Under the pieces are notes generated by a model. That model saw nothing but the letters and a program-made list of their open reading frames with translations, searched no databases and was not told the origin of the DNA. This document shows positions 12,201-27,200 of a stretch of DNA of 64,000 nt, one piece after another; the stretch's first letter is position 1, and every line of letters begins with the position of its first letter. The position numbers were made by a program, and so were the translations under genes. The stretch is taken from the NCBI RefSeq assembly GCF_027942865.1, contig NC_134507.1, positions 5,784,026 through 5,848,025 of the forward strand, given 5' to 3'. This stretch comes from Odontesthes bonariensis (taxonomy: Eukaryota; Chordata; Actinopteri; Atheriniformes; Atherinopsidae).

Positions 12201-15200
12201 GAGTGGGCTGCACGGGGCCAACCTCACACTTACATGACACTTTTTCGGTCTAAAGCGAGTCCAATTCCAATTCGCTCCCCACAAAAAGAAGGCTTTCTTC
12301 CACAATATTTGAAAGATAAATGATGTCAGTAAAAAAAGAAACAGGTCGTAGTGTCCTGTTTTTTTTCCCCGTGCAAAGGATTTAATACAAACTGACTTCA
12401 TACAGCTTTGGGGTAGATGATGAACGCAAATATTTACACCTGAGCTCACTCATCAGTAGGGATGGGAATCGAAAACCGGTTCTTGTTGAGAACCGGTTCC
12501 CAGTGTTTCAATTCCTTGGAATCGTTTGCCGATTTTGCAAACGATTCCCTTATCGATTCCAGTGGGCGCGAATGACGTCCGGTGCAAACGCTCCAAAGTT
12601 TGGTTACACTTCCCTAAAAAAGACGACAACAGGGCAACTTGCAAAGTGAATATTTCATCAAAGGGAGGAAATACTACCAACATGCAGAAACTATGAATGA
12701 ATGTCGCGTTTTCGATCTGCTCCGGACTAACGTTCGTGAATCTGAACCCAGCAACGTTAGCAATGTTAGCATGTCCTCGGCTAACACTGCAGGTAACTAA
12801 CTAACAAACACTGCCTATCATGTTAGCACCATTTGCCTCATTGTAAAACCTGCTGTTAGTAACGGTTAAGGTTAAATGAATGCCTTCTCATGCATTACAT
12901 TTAGATGACCATCACTTGAGACAGAGCCTGACTGGCTCAGAGCCAGAGGCTGGTGGTACTACCCCCAGTTCACCTCTACCTCCAGCTTCTCCTTTCACCA
13001 GAGCAGGAAGAGTTAAATTACCCAGGCCATGATAGACCAATGTGGACCTCACCGTTGTTGGGTTTGTAAGGACATGACTCGTGTTACTTCTAAACTAAAC
13101 AAAGTGGATGCTAATCGACCGGTTTGTTTCCAAATGAGAATCGATAAAGAACCGAATCGCTAAGCAGAATCGAAAATGGAATTGGAATGGTAAAAAGCTT
13201 ATCAATTCCCATCCCTACTCATCAGAGTCAGCTACGCATCACTGGAGTGGATCAAGAAGATGTGTTGAAAACAAATGCAACCCCAATTCCAAAAAAGGTT
13301 GGGATGTTGTATCAAATTAGACTTCTCAGATTGTCAGGTGTCACGATTGAGCATTTTGACAGCACGCATGAGGTAAGATGAGGTTCCACCTCCCGAACTC
13401 CTCGTTCTGATACGGGTGCTCTAAGCGAGCTGAAACAATCAATAAGGATGTTTTTTTTAGTTTCATAAACTTCAGACATCGAGCTTGAAGAACTCACCGT
13501 GTAACAGAGATATAGTTTGTCAGCTGTAACATTCTGCAGTGGTTTTTGTGTAATTTCAGCTATTGCTTTTTACATGTAAAACTCAGTTGGATAACATCCA
13601 AAAAGGTTGTAAAGAATAACTCCAATGATGCCGTTTGGTTTATCACACATTCGACTTTCAGATCTAAGTTTGCTTTACAAAATGGAGGATTTAAAGAAAT
13701 GGCCATTTGGGACACAGGGTACATCTTAAGAAAGATATTAAGGAGCTGCATTGTAAGACATGTAAGAACCAGCGTGTCTGAGCCTCACCCATAAGAGGGG
13801 ATGAAGCCAGCTCGCTGCTTTCACTGTGAGCATTCTGTTCTGTTCAAATCGCTGTCTTGTGAGAACATCGGCCTTCTGAAAGTGGAACGCTTGAGTCACA
13901 TTGGAAACGCTTACATCTCAGGGCGAAGAGTTCACTCCGGGCAATGCTGCAAATCAGCGCACAAGACTGACTTGGAGCAATATTGGATTTTGGCATTTTT
14001 ATGCTTTACATCAATATGACGAAGGGCCGCGACTTGTCGGTACTTAATTCAGAGGGTTAGCCAAAGCATAAACATTCCTGTCTGGTCATGTTCATCCATT
14101 AATAAAGACTCATTGGATTTTGGAGAAGGAGATTTTATTCATAAAGGTGCTAAAAACCAATCAATTTTCTTTTTAATGCGAGCAGCTTTTTCCTTCAAAA
14201 ACATCATCAGTCCTGTGAGGTTCACTTGAAGGAAGTGGTCATCTTTAAAAACTTCCAACAGTTTTGTGTCATTTAATCCATGATGATGGTGTTAAAGGCA
14301 ATGTTATGTAGGCTGAACAGACATCCATAAGAAATGCCGGACAGCAGGTTAGTCTTCCTACTGTTTCTTCCTCTCACACATTGTACAGCCTTTGACGAAC
14401 CAGTTGAACGATACTGCACACGTACAAACAGCTCACTCGTGGGTGCTACAGCTCACTGGCTGCACAATGATACGTGCAGATAGTCTCTAAATCTACCCCC
14501 AAAGCTGCTGGTGGAGGTGAACAAATGTGTAATAATCAACGGCTGCGAGTAACAGGTTGTCAACTGAAAATAAGCATCCCAATGCAAAGGTTTGGAGAAA
14601 AAAAGAAAAGCATATACAAACCTAGCAAACATATTTCCAATACAAGAGAAGAGTTTTAGAAAAACAGCACGTGTTTAATATTTTAGACTTTTAATAATCT
14701 GCTTTATTTAATCCCACAGGGAAGTTATACTGTCGCTGTACTTTCTTTTAAGCTTAAGCTGTCAATGTGTATGTGTCTGATGAATCGAAATTTTAATTTT
14801 TGGTTCAGGTTAAAAACATTTCTTTTCTCATGTGTCTATGCATGAAATCTGCACGGTATCTTTGAACTTATCTGGACTGTTGCTTGTTTTTAAGTTCATT
14901 TAAATTATTTTATTTGTTTCTCTTTATATTCTTTTATGTATCTTTAATGCTTCTTCCACTCCCTGCTGCAATGCTTTTATTTTATGTAAATCACTTTGAA
15001 TTGTTTGTACATGAAATGTGCTATATAAATAAATTTGATTTGATTTGATTTTGATTTGATTCTATTTCCCATGCGTTTTCAAGACGCATGCACAGGGAAT
15101 GGGTGGTATCTTGCATGTGTGGATCCCACAGTGAAGCGTGTTGGAGGAGATGTGATGGTGCGTGAGTACTTAGTAAACTAGACACGGTGAAGCAGCTTTT

Positions 15201-18200
15201 AGCTGTTATGCTGCACACAACTGGAACAAACTACCAGCAGAACTGAAGTCAGCCCCAACTGTAAGCACTTTTAAATCCAGGTTAAAAACATTTCTCTTTC
15301 GGTGTGCTTATGGTTGAGTTCCTTTAAATAATTTTAAAGCATAATGCTATAAATCCTCTTAATTGTTTTAAATTTTTCTTTTTCCCCTCTTCTGTGATTG
15401 CTTTTAACTGCATGTTTTAATTTTTATTCTATTTTTTTATTCTCTTTAAATTGGTTGTTTTTATGCTGATTTATGCTGTTCTTTTAAATGTTTCTTTATG
15501 TAAAGCACATTGAGTTGCCCGTGGTATGAAATGCGCTATATAAATAAAGATGCCTTGCCTTACTTTGCCGGTGATGTCGCTCCCCATTTTTATCTAAATT
15601 GAAGGCATTTAACTAGCACGTAAGGACAATCCACCTGAGAAGAAGAGTAAAGGAGCGCTGCATCACAGGCCTCCACGATCACCGTACTAAAACCCACCTG
15701 AGATGGTTTGGGATGAGCTGGACTGCAGATTGAAAGAAGATAAGCAGCAAACAGGTGCTCAGTGTATCTGGGAACGCCTGCGAGACATTTAAAAAGAAGC
15801 TTTCAAGGAGATGACGTCGTGAAGCTGAGAAAGAGAACAGAAGTGTGGAGAGCTGCCATCAAAGTAAATGCCGGTTACTTTGAAGAAACTAAAATATGAA
15901 ACACATTTGAAACCACATGATGTGAGATACCAGATGTGTTATTTCATGGTTTAAACCTCTTCTGTATTGTTCCACAATGAAGATAACAATTGAAAGAAAA
16001 GAAAATCTATGCATGAGAAGATGGAAAAGGTGTCCACCCTCCTAACTGGTGCTGTGTGTTATGGCTCCAAGCCACGTGTTAGAGTTAAGGGCTCATGCCT
16101 TGTCCCAAACATCAAGCACCACCTTTGATGTTAGAAACATAATTTGTGGACATATAATATTTCGCTTATCAAGCTGTTATAGTCCATATCGTGATATAAA
16201 TCAGCCTTGATACAACATGAAATACCGTGCATTTAGTGAGCGAGGTGTCTGTTAAAGCTGAAATCTACCAACATCTTACCAACATCTTCATGGACAAATA
16301 TCACTGGCTGACACTGGCTTATCTTATAGAACATAAATCAGAAAAATTCCCTTCAGGTGATTTAGAAACAGTGCCATCAGAGAGTTCCCTAAGCAGAGAG
16401 CCTCTGGTTCCATAGTTTTTTTATCCTCATCAATGTCTGCAGCACATGTAGCACAGTGCTCAGTGATTTGTCTTCAAAGTAAACGGCTCAGTGGTTTGTG
16501 TGAAATACGTCGGTTTACAGTTACCACTCATCAGCTTCTCTTTTTAAATCTAACTCAAGGAGAATTTAACTGAACTAAACCATACTCTATTCATCCCCAA
16601 AAAGAAAACATATCTTTGGCAGTAAAAATGAATAAGAATAAATATGCGAATGAATAAATAAATGAAAACATGAATAAATAAGTCTATTCAAAACTGATGG
16701 AAATTTGGAAGTGTGGCAGAGAGAGAGAGAGAGAGATGTGTGGTGAAATCTTAAGAGTTTGACAAGAATGGGGTGTTGCGTTTGCAGCTTGGCAACAACT
16801 GAGCTGATGATGTCACATGCAGCCTGGGCAGGTAAAACGGGCGAGTTCTCCCAGTTCACCTGTTGTCCAGCGTCTCCATTGAAAACACGGGCAGAAGCTC
16901 ACAGCCAACAGTACAATATTACAGAGACATGCCTTCTCAGTAACATGTCCAGGATTACACTGATTAACAAGAGTTGCAATCCCTCCACCTTTACTCTTAA
17001 CTCTCTTTCAGGAGTCTCTGTCTGCCCGTCGTGTTAAAGCCCGGTAGAGAGGCGTTGGGAGTAGGAAAAATGTTTCCACAGTCTCAGTGACACACTCAAT
17101 ACTGCATTCCAGATGTTCTAGTAGTTAAAAACTTCCTCCTGCTTGCTGTCTGTTGTGCACCTGCCCTACATCCTAGACGTCATCCTAGACTCATTTGATT
17201 TAGGGAACTTTCCAGGCGTAACTTTGCCTTTGGAAAACTCAATTAGTTTCCTCCATGGTTGGCATGGTTGCTCATCATAAGATGTTTAAAAAGAGCCAAA
17301 ATTCTCTAAATTAATTGTCAAAGCAAACCAACATGAAAACTGTTTTAGAAACCAGTGTGTTCACCAAAAAAAAAAAAAAAAAAAGCTCACTGTAAAATCG
17401 AAAGAAGATCAAAAGAAAAGTGCATGGCCAGAGCTTCTGCAACAGCCTGCTCCTCATGCGATGCCAGTCTAGTGCAAGAAAAGCCTCATGTATGTATGTA
17501 TGTATGTATACATTACAACATTACAACGCTGGCCACTAATATAATAAAATCTGTAAAATAAAACCTTTTACTCCCTGAAAATTTGTATTGGCTTTGACTC
17601 CAAAAATCCATTATCCAACAGGCTCCAGTTTATTTCCAGGACACACCTTAGTAGGTGTTACTTGACCTGCTTAAAAAACATACAAAAGTTTGGTTTTAGC
17701 CAATTAAATTCTGTTAAACACCGAACAGCTCAAAGTGCAACACTCTTAAGGAGCCATTTAAGTTAGTTTGGGACACACAATCCACTCTGCTTTGTGATTT
17801 ACAACATTGCTCACGCTAATTTACATTACTATTTTGCAAAATACATCAGTATGACCTCATGTTTCCCTCCTCTGTTAGATGCTAACCTTGGCTCTATGGC
17901 TCTATGTGCTTTCCACAGTCCCCATACACAATATCTGTCACGCAGGATCCAGTGCACGGTGTCTTTATGAGCCAGTGTGCGTTCATGACCTTCACTCGCA
18001 CATGTCTGAGCTGCAGACGCAGTATAAGGCGCTCAGCAGTTTACTGTAAACAGGTTTGTTTATAACTCGTCTGAGACCGTATTCTGACACATTACCAAAG
18101 ACAGTAAAGCAGCCGCTCAGAGTTTCTTCCAGCATGGCTCCGCCCCTCAGTCTCGATTTTAATCAGCATCTCGTCCAGATATGTTTACACTCCTGCCGCT

Positions 18201-21200
18201 TCGGATGAAGATTTCCAACAGAAACAAGTCCCTCAGTTTTATTAGTGTAGTTCAATAGTTCATGAGTATATCACCGACACGTTGCATGACACTCTCTCCA
18301 AGGTTGTCAGCGCACAGTAAATATTATGATCAGTGGAAAAGAAAGACAGAAATAACGCAGCATGCATGGTAAACCATAAACTCTAACTTCTCTCCATACA
18401 TGTCCATACATTTCCACCAGGGCAAGGCTGCAGTGTGAGCTCAACTGTGTGGCTGTGCTCTGTTGACTCAGTGACATATGAGTGCTATGATATCAGTGAG
18501 TCATTCCCTCCTCCCCTTCCTCACCTCCCCCACCCCTCCCCGTCTCTAACACTCTCCCTTCTCTATCTTTCTCCCTTTCTACTCCTATCGCCTCCTCGGG
18601 GGCTCTTGTAAGCCGTCTATATCAACAGAGTCAGAGACGCCTGCACTAACATGGCCGCCGGGTGAGAACACAAGCCCAGACACAGACGCTTCTGTTGAAA
18701 AAAAACGTGGCCTCTGATCTGCGAATCTGCACGTTTCAGTGAAATGGATTCAACCACAAGAATAGGAAAACTATACCCCACTCTGCTCTGTTGGTCTCTT
18801 TATGGTGATTAATGATGATTACTTCTAGCCGGGGCTGTAATGAACTCTGTCTGATCATGGTGAGAACATCCAGTCAAAAGTCAAGCATTTCAGTGTTGCC
18901 ACGAATGGTTTTTAATGGTAGTGGGCATCAGACAACTTACTTTTTATGAAGGATTAGGAGCTGATACTCTACAACGCTTTTAGCTAAAATGTTTCCCCAA
19001 TAAAACAAAAGTAGCTGCTCTGCTTAGTAGGGATGGGGAATAAGATTTATCAGCAAATATCGATTGATCAGCAGGAAATACATCAACGATTGCATCCATG
19101 AATTTCAGTTCATTCTTCATGGAAAGTATTACACAGCCATTGGAGCTCTGGGGGAGCTTTGTTAAATCCCCGATGATATCATTAGAGGTTGTGTCAGATT
19201 CAGTGTGTAGACTACAAACTGCCAAAGCTGGAAATTCGCTATTTCTCTCAAGCTGACAGGAAAAACAAAACAATACACTTTCTTGTCAACTGGTTCTTTC
19301 TGCGTAGCTAACACCTGATACGCATTATTTTGTTTGGCTTTGCTCTCTACAGCTCATCTGCTGTCCAAAAAAAATGTTAAAGACACACAAACAAGGCAGC
19401 AGGCACCGCGCTGCTGCCAGACGCTCGCAATAAATACGGGCCCAAATGTGTGCAAATCTGCAGCTGCAGACAATCCCCAACAAGTGTTTCGCTAACATTT
19501 GCTGAGAGAAAAAGGAGTCAATGTCCAGCTGTATGAATGCAATTCTGTTAGCTTAGATTTTAGCTTCCACTCGGAGCAAATAGGCTCAAAGCGAAGTGCC
19601 TGAGTCAGAAGTTTTAGTTTACAGGAAGGAAAGTACAGCGTAAATGTCAGCTCCATCTTTTGACAGAGAGTTTTGATCACACACTCGGGAGTAGAATCGG
19701 AAAAATGTGAATTCGCCATGAATAACACACCTGTGACTGCACTGTGTAAGATGGGATCCAGCATCTTTGGAGCTTGACCCGCTCTACGCCTATAAAATCC
19801 AGTCAGGTCTTTGTCTCTGCTGCTCAAAGTTCAGCTGACGTAAAATAAATTCTGGTTCCTCTCAACTTTTTAGCGGTGACACATTAGAGTGTAATTTATC
19901 AAATTAACATGAGAAACTTCCATTAGTTGCCTCATCTCAGATAACTGGATATCAGCCCTTTCCTCTCACTGATCCCTTCAGTGTTTCACTAATTCATATC
20001 ACAGTCGTTATAATAAGCAGAAACTGGTTGGCAGTCTGCTACATTTTTTTTACAGATTTATATCCCTAATAAATAACACCTAGTCCCAGGCTTGAATTTG
20101 TCCCTTTGTTGTAATCTAAAGTCCCAATTTGATGTTTTATGCTGGGATTAGGTGACATTTTGTGGACAGGACCCTACCGGGTCTGAGCCGGTTTGCTATT
20201 ACACTTGGTTTTCTTTTTTCTTTTTGGAAAACAAAAATTGAGCTTTAAAGGGACAGGAAGTAAGATTTTCTGCAAGACGGAGCCACAGTTTCCTCTTTAT
20301 TTTCCATCCCAGTCTGACCAGAAATGGTCAAATATGAACATTTGTCCAACATGTCCAACATACTAGTTTCACAAAACAGTGAGATGACAATGTTTTGTGT
20401 CTGGTAGCGTCATGTCACACAACAGAAACTGTGACCACTGAGAATGTATATTTTCCTAACCCTAACCATAGGTTTTTAACATGTAGACATAACCATGCAC
20501 CTAAATTCCCAATGTATTGCTTTAATTCATTATGTGCTTGTCAGGACAATATCAACTGAAATATTAGAGGTATCCTTGCAAAAAGGTTCTGATTCTTCTT
20601 TCTGCAGTATAAAAACATGCACATCAGGTTGATTAATTCTACTAAAGTGGCTGTAGAAGTGCTAGTGTGCATGGTTGTCTGTCTCTGTGTTGGCCCTGGT
20701 GGACTGGTGACCTGTCCAGGGGTGTACTTTGCCTTTTACCCAATGGTTGCTGGAATGGGCTCCAGAGGCCCCCCACTACACTGAACAGGAGAAAGCAGGC
20801 ATGGGAAATGGATGGATGGATTCTCTGAAAGCCCGACGGGCAGTTTTCACAACTGTGACGTCCAGTTAGACAAAAGGTGGATCGAATTATTTGTATCCCC
20901 CTTGACGGATCAGTCAGTTCTAATCTTTGGCTGGAGTTCTCTCTGTACAAGAGAAGACTTGGTGCTACATTCCCTCATGCTGAAAGTGTCAGGTGATGCA
21001 CGTCTACAGTGTTCTTGTAATTGGCTGTGTTCGAAACCGCCTACTACATACTCATCGATCAGACAGTATGCAGAGCGTTTACCCACAATGCATTTCGCTC
21101 CTGCATTTCGGCTCGGGCTATAAACTCTGTAAATATTTAACTTTAGCAACATTTGAAACATTTTCAGGTGAGAAAGTAGTCGTTTAGATCCCCAACGTGT

Positions 21201-24200
21201 TGAAAACCTGACAAAATACCGGCTATTTACCATTTTGTTCCCACGAATTCGGCGCTACTAAAGCTAGCCGCAGTGAGCAACGCACTTCCGGTTATTTTCA
21301 CAAAATAAAATACCTGTTGCCTTTTATCGTAGGGAAAGCCATTACGATACAATTGGTGCTTTTGTTTTGAAAACAGGAAGTGAACCTACCCTCATTGTAG
21401 CCAGAGCTATAGAGTTATAGCTAGCTTGAAACTGCCGTTTTGACAGGAAATGACGATCGGCGATGTCAAGTTACGTTGCATCTTGGGTAGTTTGAGTATG
21501 AGTAGTAACCTCATGATGAATACTCAACATTTCGGCGAATCTAGTATGCATCCGGGAACTTAAAAAAGTTAAAGTTAGTATGAGTAGTAGGAGTAGTATG
21601 AGTAGTAGGAGAAGTATGCGGTTTCGAACACAGCCAATAGCCGCTTTCGGACTGTAGGAACCATTGGCAGTTCTAATAACCTTTTAATCCGCGGGGCCGT
21701 TTTCTCCCGTGTTCGGACATACAGGAACTCGGGACCATCTCCCTCAGTTCCTATAACTATTTAGCTCCTTCTCCTCAGCTGGGTCTTTTCAGGGTTCTAT
21801 AGAACACATCTGACGGAGGTGTGTGGTGGTCGGTAGCTACGGCCCATGTCATGCTATCACGGCTGAAATGTTTCCTCATAGACACAGACACAACCGGCGG
21901 GTGTTTAATAAATTAAACTTACACTTGTCTCCTTTGTCTGCAGTGCTCTGCTCTCCTTTCTTACTTCATGAAATGAAAAAGTATGGCCTGCGCTCGATCC
22001 TTCATCTCCTGACTCTCTCTGTGAGCTCTTCCAGCATCGATATTAGACGCCTGATGTGATCGTCCACGATTAATATCACCATCATGCAGACCATGAACAC
22101 GGTGGCCTCCCCGCTCTCCATATTAGCTTCTTGGTGGTGTTTTTTCTTCTCTCCTTACTTTTACCGGGTTTTGTTTTGTTTTGTTGTTGAATGTGGCGCT
22201 AAACGGCTAACGTAACACGTCACTGACGCAGACGGCTGCGTGCAGCGCAAAGTCCCGACTCATGTGCGAATGCAGACTGAAACAGTTCCGCTGGGGAAGG
22301 TCAGTTATCAGAACGAAATTCGAGTAGGACAGTTCTGATAACTGCGTTCTTATAACTACTCTGTCCGAAAGCGGCTATTGTGTGTCTGAGCAGCTGAGTG
22401 GTGACAGGCTCCCAGCTGGGTGAAACCATCTCCTGCCCCGCCCCACCCCTCTGCTGGGACATCTGAGGGTCACTAGGCCACTTTGGGCTGCTGAGTCAAA
22501 AGAAGAAAAAAAAAAAAAAAAAAAAACAGACTGCAGACTGCAGACCGGAGGGGGAGAGTTGAGTAAATGGGTGAAGTGAAGTGGTAAAAGTGATTACAGG
22601 ATGTGCAGTTGAGTGTGAGAGCATCTGAGGTGCTGAGCAACGGAACAGTCCAAAAATCAAAGTGGAGGTTAATAGGGCAGCAGGACAAGAGTGGCAGCAC
22701 CTGGGTTCCTGTCCCCAAAGCGTTCCAGAACCACGGCACTTAGCATCCACTTCCTGTTCCCTCCTACTCCTCCTTGGGCAGTGATGCTAGACTTTGTTGA
22801 GTGCAGCTACAGCAGGAAGGGGGGCGAATGAATAAGTAAAGGCTTTCCCCTCTGTTCCCACATCATATTCAGCTAAACAGACCTTCCATATGGAATAATT
22901 AAATAGGCGATAGTAGGCAGGAAAGCAGTTTCAAGAGCAGGCAAAGCACAGTCCCAGCGTGTCCCCGCCATGATTACGTGACCCTGACATGCGACACCGA
23001 TGTGACGGCAGGGAGCCGCATCAGATGAGGGCGCGACCGCCGCCTGTGTACATTATGCTGCTGATACCTTTGTACAGAGCAGCAGAGCATTGTGGGAGAT
23101 CTGGCTCTGCCAGGGGGTGTAGATATCAAAGAGAATCATGAGCAGCACAAGCCAGTTGCAGAGATGATGAAAGGAGAGTTTTAAAATTCACAAGAATGAG
23201 GGAAAGAAAAGTGAAACCAAGAGGACCAAATGTATCCACTTCAGAATAATTCCACCCCCTCCTCCACTCTTTCCTCCCCCCATCTGTCTCTCTCTCTTCC
23301 TCTTTCTGCCTCCGTCTCGCTCTCTCCTTCTCTCTTTGGGGCACCAGCTCTTTGATCAGAAGCTGAAGCTATAAACATTACCAGCTGGCCTTACGCTCCA
23401 CATGAAGAGGTCAGCCGAGTCAGGGGCGGAGGGGGCCGCATTTTTAAGGAGCGGTAACTCTACTCTTGGCGACTGGCGGCATCCACAGCAGACATCTGGG
23501 AGGACTTCTCCATTTCAGAGACACTCTGATTCAGCTAAAAACAAACCTTCCTCTTACAGACACACATTCAAACACGCTAGAATAGACAATTAGGTTGTGT
23601 TCCTCTTTTTTTTACAAGTGAGCGGTAACACTTCTGCCATCTGTTTTCATGGGGGAAAAATGACACAGCCACAGGTAGCAGGCTGGGTGGGTGGAATAAG
23701 AGAGGGTGGATGTGATTTACCACTCACCGAATTCATCATTCGTGAATGAAAACTACAACACATTCTTCAGGTGACCTTTAGGAGCATACCGTTTGTCTTT
23801 TAGGCGATATCACATTTCAGTTTCGGTCTGAAATGTGACTTCACACAGTTAAAAAAGTCTCAGAAGAAAGTGTTAACTATTCAACATTCGACATATGAAG
23901 CTTAAGATTGCAGGACGGGCAGGAGGTTAAAGGTCTCGGGGCAGAGAGTGCGTGCACCACTCTTGGCGAGTACTGCGGCACATCTGAAATGACTGCAGAT
24001 TTAATAATGCTTGTACATCTTTGGTATTTCCCACCAAAGCACACGGATCCTTTAGGTTGAAAAAAAAAATGCTGAATCAAGTTCCTTCCTCATGCTCAGT
24101 TGGAAAGCTTATTTTTCAAAATCTTTTTAAAGTTGCACAATGTTCACTTATGATATTTTTCATCTACTGCTGCGCTGTTGGTTCCCTGCTCAGTGCCTTT

Positions 24201-27200
24201 GTATTTTTTATTTTTTTTTAGCTGACAGCTGTCGATCACCCAGATAGAGTCTCAACCAACTGCAGGAGCGAGTATCTGGTTACCTTCGTGCTCAAAGTCC
24301 TCTTGTGCTTGTGCACAAAACAAACCAGTGAAGGAACGCCGCTCTGCCACCGGTGGTTGAAAACTTCACACGATGCCTTTAACAGCCTGACTTCCAATAG
24401 ATGTCTTTCTGTGCAACGTCATCACAGGCGTCTGTGCGCAGCTAGAGAGCAGAAAGTAGCACTCATCTTGGTTTGTTTGGCAGAGCCAAGCTCCTAAACA
24501 GAGATGACAACTGAACCAATCCCAAGAAAAAAGAAATATTTCAAAGGGAATAGCTTTTTGCCATGAGTCAAAGCTTGTGGATCCAGGCCAGAAAAAGGGT
24601 ATATTGGTGCACCGCGAGTCCCAAATTGTCGGCAGTGGCCTCTTCGTATCTCAAAATGCAAAAAAAACTCTGATCCTGTTTGACCAGACTTTATGTCCTG
24701 TAACTACACAATGAAGAACTCCAGATTTATTTGTCTGCAGATTTTCCTTTGTAGAAAACTCTGGGCTTCTGTGCAATCACTCACTTTGAAATGTCCAAGC
24801 AGTCACGAATAATGACGGTGATTTGTCTGCCCATTTGAAAACAAATGTATTTATAACACTGGCATGTCCTAAGCTGATAATGTGATCCCTTCCAGCGGTC
24901 CAAGATAGCTGTTAGTGTCTACAGTACGCCTGAAATCGCTGTTACATTCAGCAAGTAAAGGAAAACGTATTGTGAACATTTTTACAGATCGAGCCCATTC
25001 AAACTACCGTTACTACCATGCTTCTGATTTGATCAAAGAAGGAGAGCAGAAACTTCAAACCAACAAAACAGGTGAGATCGTTCAGAAATATTGCCAGTTT
25101 ACATTTTATGCAAATAAAATGCTGTGCAAGAGTATTGACCCACCCCTTGTTTTTCATGTCTTTCTGAGAAAACGATTTATTGAAACATTGACAAACACGA
25201 TTGGAAATAAGGCAAAAACTGGCTTTGAACAATTCTAGCCCGCTTGATAGTCAACACTTGGCATGAGCACCTTTATTCTCCAACACAGCCTGAACCCCCT
25301 TAGGCAAGCTTTCTTGGCATCTATTTAAATAGTCTTCAGGAATAGTTCTCCAGCTTCCAGGCTCTCGTTGCCACTGTTTTTCAGTCCACTTTTTGTGTCA
25401 TTTGGCATACCTCTGCCTTTTCTCCCTATTGTCCTTCCTTAAGAACGGCTTCTGGACAACCACCCTTCCATGGAGACCATTATCTAATGGATCATCTGAA
25501 AGACCAGGTGCATCTTTCAGGTCCTGTGTCAGGTCTTTACTGGATTTTTTCTTATTTCTTAAGGACATCACTCTCAGAGACTGCTCTGCTGTAGATAGTT
25601 TATTAGGTCTGCCACCTCTTATTTTGTTCTCCACGTGTCAGTTGTCCTCATATGGTGAAGGACGCACTGCACACCAAGCTACGATACACCAAGTTTTCAG
25701 CCGATAGATCTTTGGAAATCCATTTGGTGGCACAAAAATACAATTTCACGTCTGTCAAACTGAGTTATCTTTGGCATTTATCAGCCGCAGCACTGCTCCC
25801 TGGATGTGTGAGCATCCTGCAATGTTTTGTCAGCAAGAAACCTATTTATCTCAAAAATTAGAAAATCACTATCAGGGCTGTGTGCTCTCTAAAAGACGAG
25901 TATTAGCACAAGTCTAATAGAGGTCTGTTTTGGCCAGTCAACCTCCTGATGATTTTCTCTATTTCTCATATTTGAAAAGCATGAAGCAGCCAGTGTGTTG
26001 TTGGCACTTTTGCAGACACTTTCTCATTAAGTTTGTATCAACTCACCAACTAACTCCGGCTCTAAATGATCCCGCAGACCAAACTCAATATAAATAATTA
26101 AAAAATTAAAAAATAAAATCTCACTATGATGCCCTCAATGGTCTAGTGTCTGTCTTGTGTTTCCTCCATCTGTGTGTGTACACTGGCTCTTCTGCTGAGA
26201 GGAAACATTACCACGCGTGGAGTGTGCGTGGGTGTATGTGTGAGCGTTTGTGTGCAGGCGAGTGCATTTTGAGAAAAAAAGTTTTAACTCTTGCCCACTG
26301 AATGACACATTGTCACGAAAAAGTCCAGGCATTAAGCAGCAAAATCTGTGACATCACTACTGGACATAGGAGCCCTGTTCTCCACATAATAGAACTATTG
26401 AAGCCCCCTCACTGCCATCACTGTCCATGGTACACCAGACTCTGGCAGTAAACCCATGTGCGAAAACCATCACCTGTTGCAGCTTAGTGTCTGGCCTCAG
26501 TATGAAGCCCGTGGGCGTTTCAGAGGCGCTGCCGGATAGTTACAGGTCCCAGGAGCGCATGTGGAGACCCGAGACGCAGACGAGTGCAAGACACACAGAG
26601 AGTATACGTGACTGTGTGTCCTTGGCGTGTTTGGCATGGAGCCAGAGTAAAAAATAAACTGTACCTGACCAGCTGTGTCATACAGTCCCAACAAGTACTG
26701 CTTCCCTCCGACGTTGACACTCACTGCAAGGAAATGACAAAGAGCAGTTAAGAGGAGGAAACGAACGAGGGGGGGCAGGCAGAGAGTTGTGGTAAGGAGG
26801 GGAGGGGGTCTCAGGGACCCCAACCCCTCTGTGCTATGAAGAAGGCAAACAAGTGGTTTTGATTATAGCAACAGATGCAATGCAGTTTGAGCAAGAGTGT
26901 TGGAGGAGCCGGGGATTTCACATTATCTGACCCCCTTTTTCAGATTTCAGTCTGGGAAATCATCACCAAACACAGAAAAACAGCAGTTCAGCACGTCACC
27001 ATGTCATTATTACATGCTTATTGTAAAGTGGTAAGACTTATAGAGCCATTATACCCCTACCTGCATAATGATCAAAGACTGTGGGCACATACTCCTCGGG
27101 AAAGGCGTCATTGGCATAGCTCATCAGAAGACACGTTTTGCCCACTGCACCGTCTCCAACCACGACGCATTTTAACATGATGGTACCGGTTCCGTTGGCC

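Larger units (their letters stand above)
11507..26664 (-). other. rhoq intron 2 (15.2 kb)
   Basis: 15,158 bp. It contains the hAT element at 12457-13217, a TIR fragment near 13278, L2 ends at 14801-15557, Tc1 remnants at 15640-15905 and 25240-25640, a dispersed repeat at 20641-20825 and two abutting TIR elements at 21023-22379. The blocks 16.0-20.6, 22.4-25.2 and 25.9-26.6 kb show no gene; they hold only short low-complexity tracts such as A runs near 17367 and 22507 and a pyrimidine-rich stretch at 18500-18600. Confidence 0.8.

Noticed and set aside
19028-19080. TAGGGATGGGGAATAAGATT resembling the end of the hAT element at 12457
   Set aside because: The match is short and no opposite end or target duplication was found.
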